DNA from: Allacma fusca
Taxonomy: Eukaryota; Arthropoda; Collembola; Symphypleona; Sminthuridae
DNA length: 64,000 nt
Reading direction: 5' to 3'
NCBI GenBank assembly: GCA_947179485.1
Contig: OX359245.1
Location: 23,981,067 to 24,045,066, forward strand
Below the pieces are notes generated by a model. That model was given only the letters and a program-made list of their open reading frames with translations, had not been told where the DNA came from and did no database searches. Below, piece by piece: positions 47,473 to 57,794 of the stretch (within the stretch, counting starts at the first letter, position 1; each line of letters starts with the position of its first letter). The translations under genes were made by a program, and so were the position numbers.

Positions 47473-48149
47473 GATACAAAATTTGACCTCGTCATGCAAC
47501 ATTTGGAAGAGCAAAAAGAAATTGCTGTGGACACTGATTAATGACCATTCATATCGTGGTAGTCATATTGTTCTACTCAATACAGTAGTACCAAAAATCC
47601 GGATTTTTGCCATCTCGATACTTAAAGGAATTTCTTACTCGAAAGAATGATCTGGTTGATCCAAATTTCTACACTTAAGAGACTTTTTCATAGACCCGTT
47701 CCCGACGTTTGACCGTATTATTACAAATTTGTTTTCGAAAATCCTGGCATAATTGCAGTTTTCGTTGGATAAGACAATGACATCACGGGCGTACAGTGAG
47801 ATTTCAACATTTTCTGTTGAAATAATTGAACTGCAATTTTTGTATCAAACGATACAAACAGAGATAGGAGACAGGAGCGCCTCCCAGTTGATAATCTGGT
47901 GAAGGAATATTTAAATTCCACCTATACCGCCATAAGTCAAGTCACAGGCAACATTGGCAGACTGGACACAACGACCGCTACCCGATACAATGATGATATG
48001 TTCTCAAGCGGACACCAATGTGGTTATTCGTCTTTATAAATTGATAAAACACGGGGTAATTATTATTGTTAGTTGATATTTGAAAACGTTAACATTGTTT
48101 GGCTAAAATAACCCCTCAAAATATTTTCATATATTCACATGCTCCCAAA
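47473..48149. other. intergenic stretch, nothing recognised
   Basis: No feature supported between the mariner remnant and the satellite. Confidence 0.35.
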
Positions 48150-48905
48150 CAAAATTAATAAAGGCAGAACAAATCGACCATAGGGAAATTGATGTTGAAA
48201 TCAGATTTGCTTTCGGCTAATCGGGTAAGAAATAAAACCAGGGGAGCCCTCACTTACACCCGGGTTTCAGAAAATCAGATTTTTCAAAAATATAGATTTG
48301 TCAAAATTCAAATAAAGGTAATGAAGGCAAAAAGACTCAACCATGGAGAACTCGATTCTGCAGACAGAATTGAATCCGGCCAACCGGGTTAGAAATAAAC
48401 CGGGGGTGCCTTCATTTGCACCCGGGTTTCAGGAATTCTAAGATTAACAAGTTCCGATTTGTCAAAATTCAAAATTGATAAAGGCAGAAGGAATTGCCCA
48501 TGTGGAATCTGATTCTGAACTCAGAATTGGATCCGGCCAATCGGGTTAGAAATACAACCGGGGATGCCTCATTTAACCCTAGGTTTCAGAAATTCAGAGA
48601 TTTTTAAAACACCAGATTTTCCAAAATTCAAATAAAATAGGTAAAGGCAGAATAATCGAGCATGGGGAATCTGATTCTGAAGACAAATTTGAATCCGGCC
48701 AATCGGGTTAGAAATATATCCGGGTTTGCCCTCATTTACACCCGGGTTTCAGGAATTCAAAGGTTTTTAAAAAATTCAAATTTGTCAAAATTCAAATAAA
48801 ATTGGTGAAGGCAGAAGGAATCGAGCATGGGGAATATGATTCTGAAGACAAAATTGAATCCGGCCAATCGGGTTAGATACAAAACCGAGGGTGCCCTCAT
48901 TAACC
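48150..48905. repeat. tandem satellite, unit about 164 bp, four to five copies
   Basis: The anchor AAAGGCAGAA...ATCGA.CATGGGGAAT...TCCGGCCAATCGGGTTAGAAATA...CACCCGGGTTTCAG...CAAAATTCAAATAAA recurs near 48159, 48323, 48482, 48644 and 48808. Copies differ by roughly 10-20%, so the array is old or not being homogenised. Confidence 0.88.
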
Positions 48906-49084
48906 CCGGAGTTGCTAGCAGCTCGAGTTATTAATAATTACGTATTTAAGAAAAGTCAACATAACAAAACAACAAGTAGGTACGGCTAAAGGATTACTTT
49001 GATCAAATCTTCAAAATTGGGGTTTGCCAAGTTACTCTTTACGCTTGTTTTAGTGTATAGAGAAACTCATGGGTATGTATTTCA

Positions 49085-49800
49085 ATGATGTATATGACAT
49101 ATGCCGACATGTCAAACGAAATCTCTGTTGCTGCTTCCTGGAAACTACCAACAGTTTCATCAATCTGTCGAACTATTCAGAGGACCAGAAAAGACTCGAA
49201 TTGTCCAACAGCACTTCCAAAATCGTTAACTGAAATGACAATTCCAGTACAGTACATGCGAATCGATATCAGTGATAAAACCGACGAATTTCTGCTTTAC
49301 TGCTTGTGGAACTTCTGAAATACTTTGAAGATGTATGGATAGGCAAATCTAATCGATTTAGTCGTACACAAGAATCGTCGAAGTTTCCAATTTCACTATG
49401 GAATTGCTAGAAATCCACTCTGCTTGGTGAAGCAAGGACAAACAATAGTTTAGGGGGGTGGCACAGAGGTTTTGATGTTAGAATTGGTTCTTCTCATCCG
49501 AATATGTGGAAGTTTCTAGACGCATTTAAAGTGGAGGTATCATTTAATCATTTTAAATCCGAGCAACAACTAGCTGGAACTGCTCCTCTACCACAGAGAA
49601 GGAAATACAAAGATTCTGCAAAACGTGTACTTGATAATACTGCAAAATATGCTACCTTACCTCGAACAATAATACAAAATACGTTAGGGACACTAACTTT
49701 CACGGTTCCGCCTGATGTTGGAGGGAGTATTCGAGGAATGGTTAACCCCATCATGACTCTCACCGATGATCTTCAATCATCATCTGGGCAAATGGCTTGA
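49085..49800 (+). pseudogene. MULE-type transposase remnant
   Basis: 49085-49320 encodes LPTVSSICRTIQRTRKD...CPTALPKSLTEMTIPVQY, the linker seen after the FLYWCH-type N-terminus in many insect MULE proteins. 49440-49800 encodes NNSLGGWHRGFDVRIG, SHPNMWKFLDAF and RRKYKDSAKRVL, the conserved C-terminal end of the same proteins. Nearly all of the catalytic MULE domain between them is missing, and there is a stop at 49317. It is a deletion derivative. The family call is from recall of the motif pattern. Confidence 0.7.
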
Positions 49801-50617
49801 GACTCTAACTTTCGACTGCAAATTGCCCCAACTGAATTCCTCAGCTATTTACGAAGCATCGCCCACAACCTAGAATTTAATGTTTATTCTAGAAGTTTAT
49901 TATTATTATTATAAGCTTACGTGCAAATTCCAATACATTCCAATGAATTCTTGAAAAACCCACCTGTAGTTTTAGCTATTACTGATTATTTATATATTAT
50001 AGTCAATACTTTTTACCTGCTTCACAGTGACTACATTTTTTATTGAATCCATTTTAATGAATTAAACAACAATACTATTTTAAAACTAAGTGAACTATGA
50101 TTTACGAATTGCTGTAAAGCGTACACTCGTGGCACTGTATACGTATGTATATATTCGAAGCGCCTAATAGCCACGAATAACAATAGTGTAGTCTTTCATT
50201 ATACCGTAAGACAGTTCATGGTGAAGAAATCGAATTTTTTTAACGTATTACAAACCCAGCAGCCCTTATTGCAACTTTTTTTCTTGGTGCTACGATTTTG
50301 TAACTAAAACACACGTTCATGTATGGGACGACACAAAGCAATATATGAGAAATCCTGCCACGATTTGAAGTACTGGTTTTCAACTCCAGAATAACCAATA
50401 TTTTCTACAGGTAGAATTGTGTAGGTGTATATGAACAAGTATAATTCAATCGGCTTTTTTTATTCGATTTATTCGTGCAGATTTTTTTAATTAGATCTTT
50501 TTAAGTATCGACATTATTACCTGTAGTTCTTTTTCAGTAGGTATTTTGGACTCGGTGTAATATTTTCGGTGTTTGGCGGTAGGTCTTTTGTCGTACACCC
50601 GATAGTTCCAGCTATTT
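49801..50617. other. intergenic stretch, nothing recognised
   Basis: AT-rich, no coding signal. The terminal inverted repeats of the MULE remnant could not be located. Confidence 0.35.
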
Positions 50618-50995
50618 GTAGAAAATTCTAGAACGTACTAGAAAATCCGTGAACGTTGAAGAAATATTTTGGACGTAGTAGAAAATCCGTGAACGTTGAA
50701 GAAATATTTTGGACGTTCTAGAAAATTCCAGAACGTTCTAGAAATTCCCGGATTTTTTAAAAAAAATCTTGAACGTTCTAGAAAAACCCTGAACGTTAAA
50801 GAAATATATTGAACGTCCTAGAAAATTCCTAAACGTTCTAGAAAATCCCTGAACGTTAAAGAAATATATTGAACGTCCTAGAAAATTCCTAAACGTTCTA
50901 GAAAATCCCTGAACGTTAAAGAAATATATTGAACGTCCTAGAAAATTCCTAAACGTTCTAGAAAATTACAGAACATTCTAGAAAATATCAGACTT
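50618..50995. repeat. GAACGTTCTAGAA-word array with 60-bp tandem core
   Basis: Degenerate words GAACGTTCTAGAAAATTCC cover the stretch. 50791-50970 is three copies of a 60-bp unit beginning GAACGTTAAAGAAATATATT. Many positions follow the 5-bp alternating nGAAn/nTTCn rule of heat-shock elements; the best run (50716-50743) has six consecutive alternating TTC/GAA pentamer cores. No flanking TIR was recognised. Confidence 0.85.
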
Positions 50996-51289
50996 TCAGT
51001 AAAACTCAGGGACAGAGCCAGAATAGCGTGGTACTTCTACTAGACCCACCAGTGTTCACACCTAACGACACCTAACCAGCTTTATGCTACATGTTCACGA
51101 TTGTGGCATCGTGAACACCTTAAAAATCTAACGACCAAAGCTATATTTAATCAAACGAACAACGTATATGAGATCCATAAGCAGTAATTAGCGGACGGTT
51201 TGTCTTGGAGGAGAGAAAGATTTTTTTAGGGTAAAACAATTTCTGGCAGGAAAATCGGCATGGGAGGGAATTTGTGAACGGAAATGGTT

Positions 51290-51462
51290 TTAGGGTATTG
51301 TTCTGGGGTATGGAAGTAGGGTGTGGTTCTGGGGTATGGTAATACGGTGTGGTAGTAGGATGTGGTAGTAGGATGTGGTAGTGGGATGTAGTTCTGGGGT
51401 ATGGTAGTATGGTGTGGTAGTAGGGTATGATTTTAGGGTATGGTGGAAGGATACGGTGGTGG
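51290..51462. repeat. degenerate GGTATGGTAGTA region beside the 24-bp satellite
   Basis: Words of about 12 bp (GGGTATGGTAGTA, GGATGTGGTAGTA) vary strongly here and grade into the uniform 24-bp units on the right. Confidence 0.8.
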
Positions 51463-51666
51463 GTTATTGTGGTAGATTGATTGTAGGGTACGGTGGTAGA
51501 TTGATTGTAGGGTACGGTGGTAGATTGATTGTAGGGTACGGTGGTAGATTGATTGTAGGGTACGGTGGTAGATTGATTGTAGGGTACGGTGGTAGATTGA
51601 TTGTAGGGTACGGTGGTAGATTGATTGTAGGGTACGGTGGTAGATTGATTGTAGGGTACGGTGATA
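51463..51666. repeat. 24-bp satellite, short left array
   Basis: About 8.5 identical units GATTGATTGTAGGGTACGG plus TGGTA. Only the GGGTACGG version of the unit is present. It is cut off by a TIR element at a TA. Confidence 0.95.
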
Positions 51667-53040
51667 CACTCTAAAAATTCCGGATTAAATTTAAGTTTGG
51701 GCGTTCGCTTTTTTATTCCCCGCCATGAATAAATAGCAAACACTCCATATCTAAGCGGGTTTCCTTCTTGTTATGCGGATTACAAGTAATTCAATCCGGC
51801 CGACCTGGGTGTATGGCTGGAAATTTTATACTTGTACGGCTGATTTTTTTACATGACTGGTAGCGTCCTTAAACTATTCCTGGTTGTGGGGTGGTTTCAT
51901 GCCAAATACCATTCTTAAATCTGAACTGTTTGTGCTCACGTTTTGTAACGAATCTGGTAAAGTTGAAAATGAGTTTGCGATATGGTGCAATTTAAACCTA
52001 AAATGACTTCTGTGAATAAAGTTATGGTACACATTTTATTAATACAAAATGGTAATCACATTAATATACAAATATTAATAGAATAATTTAGACATTTCTG
52101 AAATAACGTGAATGACAATATGTATTACCCTAAATTACAAATAGAACAAGAAATATTCCAGACACAAAAATCAAGCGAAAAGTATTTAGTAAGTATGATC
52201 TCAGCTATTAGCGGGAGACAAACGCGGACAGTTCCAAAAAAGACGGAGGTAGTGGAGGTTTTTGTATCTATTTTGAACTGCATCTAGAATACGAATCCTG
52301 TGACCGGTACAAGGCACACCATAACGAAGTTCTTGCTTCATAGGTTCTGCACCTTCTCCCAAAATCGTCAGCATTGTTTCGTCATCAAGACATCCTCTAG
52401 AAATAAGGAGACAAAATTCTTTGTAACGGATTTTACATTATTGTATATATTTTTCTTAATTACAAATGAATTGGAATTCGTCGTGAAACATGATACATTA
52501 ATTATGTAATATTATTGGTATGGGAAAATGTTTACATTAATTAAAATTAATTAAACATTAAAGAATGAACTTACCATGAAACTTCGCCCCGTATAAATCC
52601 GTAACCTTGAGGTCACTCAGCACTGTATCAATATTGATGAAGCTCATTGTTTGAACTCAATTATTTTAAAACCCGCAATAATCAATAATATCCAAAATGA
52701 CAATGAGAATGGTTACTGGTAATGCCTGCAATGACCTGCGTGTAATAGCGACAGACTGCATGATCAAGATACAGACAGTAGCAGACCGTTGATAAACCGA
52801 CCGTTAAATTTTTCTTCACGTTTGCAAGAACATTTCACATCCGCACCCGATAATTTCATTCTTGCTTTCCAGCATCACAAAACAGTTCCTGGACGGGAAT
52901 ATAATAGTATAGGAATAAAGCTCACCCGCAGTGCGTCCACAAATTCTAACTGCAATTTTCAAGTCAAAGTTTGAAAATACTCTTGTACAGGACTAAATGT
53001 ATTTATTCTTGCATGCGGTCTAACCGGTATTTTAAGAGTG
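51667..53040 (-). mobile_element. TA-flanked TIR element carrying a small spliced gene
   Basis: The left end CACTCTAAAAATTCCGG and right end CCGGTATTTTAAGAGTG are inverted with about three mismatches. Both ends are flanked by TA, which is part of the satellite unit (..GGTGGTAGATTG), so the insertion point is exact. It contains no recognisable transposase but has the two-exon SAM-like frame at 52201-52647. Confidence 0.8.
52201..52647 (-). CDS. small two-exon gene, SAM-like domain (88 aa)
   Basis: Exon 1 52647-52575 begins ATG (MSFINIDTVLSDLKVTDLYG) and ends at a GTAAGT donor. Exon 2 starts at 52394 after an AG, in phase, and ends with a stop at 52203-52201. Together they give 88 residues: a helix pair, then DDETMLTILGEG, LRYGVPCTGHRIRILDAV, and a basic tail. 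The order (short N-terminal helices, a leucine-rich middle, GHRxRILxA in the last helix) is that of a sterile alpha motif, a protein-interaction domain. The 5' splice site is strong. The gene lies wholly within a TIR element, so it may be element-encoded or captured from the host. Function unknown. Confidence 0.6.
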
Positions 53041-54261
53041 TAGATTGATTGTAGGGTACGGTGGTAGATTGATTGTAGGATACGGTGGTAGATTGATTGT
53101 AGGGTACGGTGGTAGATTGATTGTAGGATACGGTGGTAGATTGATTGTAGGGTACGGTGGTAGATTGATTGTAGGATACGGTGGTAGATTGATTGTAGGG
53201 TACGGTGGTAGATTGATTGTAGGATACGGTGGTAGATTGATTGTAGGGTACGGTGGTAGATTGATTGTAGGATACGGTGGTAGATTGATTGTAGGGTACG
53301 GTGGTAGATTGATTGTAGGATACGGTGGTAGATTGATTGTAGGATACGGTGGTAGATTGATTGTAGGGTACGGTGGTAGATTGATTGTAGGATACGGTGG
53401 TAGATTGATTGTAGGGTACGGTGGTAGATTGATTGTAGGATACGGTGGTAGATTGATTGTAGGGTACGGTGGTAGATTGATTGTAGGATACGGTGGTAGA
53501 TTGATTGTAGGATACGGTGGTAGATTGATTGTAGGGTACGGTGGTAGATTGATTGTAGGATACGGTGGTAGATTGATTGTAGGGTACGGTGGTAGATTGA
53601 TTGTAGGATACGGTGGTAGATTGATTGTAGGGTACGGTGGTAGATTGATTGTAGGATACGGTGGTAGATTGATTGTAGGGTACGGTGGTAGATTGATTGT
53701 AGGATACGGTGGTAGATTGATTGTAGGGTACGGTGGTAGATTGATTGTAGGATACGGTGGTAGATTGATTGTAGGGTACGGTGGTAGATTGATTGTAGGA
53801 TACGGTGGTAGATTGATTGTAGGGTACGGTGGTAGATTAATTGTAGGATACGGTGGTAGATTGATTGTAGGGTACGGTGGTAGATTGATTGTAGGATACG
53901 GTGGTAGATTGATTGTAGGGTACGGTGGTAGATTGATTGTAGGGTACGGTGGTAGATTGATTGTAGGATACGGTGGTAGATTGATTGTAGGGTACGGTGG
54001 TAGATTGATTGTAGGATACGGTGGTAGATTGATTGTAGGGTACGGTGGTAGATTGATTGTAGGGTACGGTGGTAGATTGATTGTAGGATACGGTGGTAGA
54101 TTGATTGTAGGGTACGGTGGTAGATTGATATTAGGATACGGTGGTAGATTGATTGTAGGGTACGGTGGTAGATTGATTGTAGGGTACGGTGGTAGATTAA
54201 TTGTAGGAAACGGTGGTAGATTGATTGTAGGGTACGGTGGTAGATTGATGGTAGGGTACGG
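53041..54261. repeat. 24-bp satellite with 48-bp higher-order period
   Basis: About 51 units of GATTGATTGTAGGGTACGG+TGGTA. Units with GGGTACGG alternate with units having GGATACGG, making a 48-bp dimer. The alternation is broken at a few places (for example 53317-53364 and 53485-53533) by two like units in a row. A few units at the right end carry private changes. Because 24 is a multiple of three, long frames run through both strands; they are not genes. Confidence 0.96.
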
Positions 54262-54656
54262 CAGGGGTCCGATTTTTGTAAATCTCCCTGGAAGATAATT
54301 TCTGAATTTCCCTGCTGAATATTATCTCTCTGCTGGGAGGTCCTCAACAATTTCGAAAATCCCTGCTGAAAAAAAGTTCAACGATTTTCAAAATCCCTGT
54401 TTTGCAGACAAAAATTCCCTACAAGACGTGAAATCCCTGCCAAATTAGGTCAATCAATCTAAAAATCCCTTGTTTGAATAACAATATACCCTGAAACACG
54501 CCAACAAATTTGAAAATCCCTGCCAAAAAAAAGGTCAACGATTTTAAAAATCCCTGTTCATGAAAATAAATCCCTTCCCTTTGAGATTTTCCCTGCCCTG
54601 AAATATTTTCTCCCTGGGAAGAATAATCCCGTCTTCCTACGAAAATCCGACCCCTG
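54262..54656. mobile_element. hAT-like MITE, AAATCCCTG words, in the satellite
   Basis: TIRs CAGGGGTCCGATTTT and AAAATCCGACCCCTG have an exact 8-bp duplication GGGTACGG (54254-54261 and 54657-54664), a sequence that is part of the satellite unit. AAAATCCCTG and TTCCCTG words fill the body. Confidence 0.93.
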
Positions 54657-54730
54657 GGGTACGGCGGTAGGTTGGTGGTCGGGTATATTATTAGGTTGAA
54701 GTTCGGGTATCGTGGTATTGTATGGTGGTA
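54657..54730. repeat. right remnant of the 24-bp satellite
   Basis: Diverged units (GGGTACGGCGGTAGGTTGG...) continue for about 75 bp beyond the inserted MITE. Confidence 0.75.
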
Positions 54731-55590
54731 ATAACATATGTAGTCTATTGTTTCTTTATTAGTGGTAGGTTGGTAGTAGGTAGTTTTGTTTAGTTTCACA
54801 ATAGCATTTTGTTACTTAAAACATTGAGTCTAGCAATAATTTCAGTTTATTCCTTACATTTTGGTGAGAATAGGTGAAACATAGTCAGCAAGGTTACCCC
54901 TATCACCCCCTTGATATATATGACCCACTCCCTCTCCCAAAACTGAAACGTAAAATGTGCATGCTCCCTTGTTGGTTTTGAACGCCGTTGGCAGCGCAGC
55001 GGCCACCATACCGTCGCCGCAGGCCACGCTAGTCCTATACTTAATAATACTATATTTATTTAATACTACGTTGGTCTGTTGGTTTGTTGATCTGTGGATG
55101 CCCTAACAATCGTACTATAACATGCTTTACTTCCCCGCATTTTTACAACCATTGCTAATTTATTGTAGTATAAAAGGTAGGGATTTCCCAATGCAAACTT
55201 ATACATTCCTCTTCGAAATTATATGCATTCGTTTTATTGTTCGGTGCATCAGTTGCATGACTATACCCCTACTCGGCATGTCGGCAGTCGGCATCAGTAG
55301 CATACCTGCTCCCTTCATATTAATTTATTTATGAAGCCCCTAGTCTAAATTTCCTAGGTTCCTATATTTATTCTTCGAACTTCCTATAATATTTTATTTT
55401 CACATAAATCCCATTGAACCAGGCATATATCCTAGCCTAGATTCTTGTTTTTTTTGCTTCCTCCCTAGAATTTTTGCCAATAAAAGGGCGTAGGCGTAGA
55501 CATTGGCAAGGGGCCCATGTTTGCTGCAAACGTGTTGTCATCCACAGTCAGATCGGTGCGTAGAATCGAATGCTTCATTGAAGGCGGCTC
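54731..55590. other. intergenic stretch, nothing recognised
   Basis: A GC-rich patch at about 54965-55040 (GCAGCGCAGCGGCCACC) stands out in AT-rich sequence but has no supported coding content. Confidence 0.35.
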
Positions 55591-55599
55591 ACTGATTTT

Positions 55600-56080
55600 T
55601 CCGCCCAGAGGAGGAATTTGGAAGGTGGGCTGAATTTTTTCCCGAAGGTTGAGGGAAGGCTTCATAAAATTTATCGAAAATGGTAGGCGAAGGAGGGCGG
55701 GTTAGAACTAGCCTTGGCCTTGTATGTAGTAAAGGTTTCATGCGGATGATGCCTGATGGATGAAATACATGGCAGAAGTTTGAACGTTGTTAAATATTTC
55801 CATGAAATTTCATTCATCACACTCATATGTGACGATACTGTAGATCAAAACTACTTTGTTTTCAAAATTCATGTACTTTTAGATACTATTTCTATAATTT
55901 TGCAATAAATGATTTGGAGGAAGATTGAAGGAAGGGTGAATTAATTTTAAAATTGAAGAAAGGCAGATGGAAGACAAATAATTGTAAAGGCTTCATTCAT
56001 TGGTAGGAAGAAGGGAGGCATTTTTTTAAACTTCCCTTTGAAGGCGTGAGGGAAGATCATTTCATTTGGGCATCTCTGGT
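55600..56080. repeat. decayed GAAGGAAGG-word element
   Basis: Words GGAAGGCTTCAT, GAAGGAAGGGTGAA and GGAAGAAGGGAGGC recall the element at 33414-34664, and the right edge GGGCATCTCTGG resembles its terminus GCGCATCTCTG. The left edge is not defined. Confidence 0.55.
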
Positions 56081-56221
56081 AGAATCTGAATAATAATGAA
56101 TTTTGGCCTAGAAAGTTTGAGTTTCGATAAGATGATACGTCAAAGGTTACGAGTATCAAAGAAATACGGTTTTTAATAAGTGAACTTGGAATCCACCAAT
56201 ATTAGAGCTCTTTGAAGTTTG

Positions 56222-56412
56222 TAGGGCTTGTATTCGGGACGGGACGTCCCGAGGTTTTCCAGTCGGGACCGGGATCAGGACAGTTTCGGGACAAACTTTT
56301 TGCCCCCATGTAATTTCGGGACTGAATCGGGACGATTTTTTTTGTCCCGACGATTTCGGGACGGGATAGAATTGTCGACGGCACAAAAAAATTGTCCCCA
56401 GTAGAAGCCCTA
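56222..56412. mobile_element. 191-bp hAT-like MITE, CGGGAC words
   Basis: A short relative of 20942-22530: starts TAGGGCTTGTATTCGGGAC and ends GTAGAAGCCCTA. The flanks GAAGTTTG (56214-56221) and GAAATTTG (56413-56420) match at 7 of 8. Nearly the whole body is CGGGAC/TTGTCCC words. Confidence 0.9.
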
Positions 56413-56789
56413 GAAATTTGTCATCTTTAGGGTAAAATGACTAATTTTATCGAAATCGGTAAAAACATTATCAATTTCCACATTTACACTGTAAAATTAT
56501 TTCTGCATAGTGATCTAAGATCGAAACTTAGTACTAGTTTGCGACTTATCAAAATTTCACGCTTCCATTACGCCCAGCAATAATTGTGAAATACAAGTCC
56601 AACTAATAAGAACATGGACACATTCCAGAATGGGGAGTATGAAGTTATTTATCGAACAAAAATATAAACAATAGTTTAAAATATTACTCATTTTAAATAG
56701 GGTGTCTGAATTTTTTTTTCTCCAGCTCATACAAAGGGCCTTTTAAAAAAATTGAATCTCCTATTTTATAGGAAACTTTCTTTACCAGA

Positions 56790-56885
56790 TACAGTAAAAC
56801 CTCTTTATAGTCACATCGCAGGGGACCGTATATAAAAGTTGACTATAGAGAACGTTGACTACTGAGTAGTCAACTAGTTATACAG
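56790..56885. repeat. possible pogo/Tigger-like terminus
   Basis: CAGTAAAACCTCTTTATAGTC followed by CGTATATAAAAGTTGAC and TATAGAGAACGTTGACTAC resembles one end of pogo-type elements, which commonly begin CAGTA.AACCTC. The other end was not found. Confidence 0.4.
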
Positions 56886-57067
56886 GAATATATACAATTA
56901 TTTAATGAATGTGCGAATATAAATTATGTTTGTATACAATTAAAAACAATGAATGAGCAATTTTACGTGATGTAAACGTACTGGTAAACCACTGTGGTGC
57001 ACATTGTATGTGCATAATAAGGTTTAAATATATATTATTCGTTAATATTGGACTTATTTTTGGTTTA

Positions 57068-57552
57068 TGTTGGCATGTATCAATATGAGACAAGTGCAAA
57101 TGTCAAAATATATGAATATTGAATAAATATGAAACACTAATAATTATTTGTGAGAATCAAAACGATAAGCCAACGAATAATTAAACCATTGAAGCTGATC
57201 TGTGAATAATGAGAAGATTAAAATATAATTGATTTATTTATGAAATCAAAAGAAACTAAAAGGGAAATCAAAGAAAGATTAAATTATTGATTGGATTGAT
57301 CCGAAGACCAGAACAAGACTAAAAATATATTCTTACAAATCTTCTGGACTAGATACACTAGTCCTAATGATCACTAAATTCTAGAATTAATACATACATG
57401 ATAAATGGGTAACGGAAGTTACCAAGGCCGCTGACTGGATACAGTCAGCAAATAGTAATTTTTAATGATTTAGCTCGCAGGCTAAATTGTACTTTAAAAT
57501 GATCCTTAAATTATTGTATGGAAAAACATACTTAATTCATCTTAACCTAACA
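57068..57552 (-). repeat. probable 3' LTR of the second element
   Basis: Read on the minus strand it begins TGTTAGGTTAAGATG and would end GCCAACA, giving short inverted ends, with an AATAAA signal near 57235. The left limit is a guess because the partner LTR is outside the window. Confidence 0.45.
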
Positions 57553-57794
57553 TCCCGGGCCGTAAACAGAAAATTTGGCCTCAAATTTTGACGAAGTACA
57601 TAACAAAAGAAAACATAATATGTAAATAGTGAAAACAATTTAGTGAAATGTAACAAACTAAAAATGAGTTAGTAAAATAAAAGGTCAAAGTATCAAGGGT
57701 TAGCAGAATGCACAATTGTGACTAACAAACTAGAATTAACTGGAAGAAAAACAAACAAAAATAAAATAATACACAAAAAAAAAATTTTTTTATC

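Noticed and set aside
48150-54261. CRISPR-like arrays
   Set aside because: The repeats are contiguous without unique spacers, and the genome is eukaryotic.
52959-54350. Very long open frames on both strands (417 and 463 codons) of a repetitive protein
   Set aside because: They run through the 24-bp satellite. A unit length divisible by three keeps frames open on both strands; no independent coding evidence.
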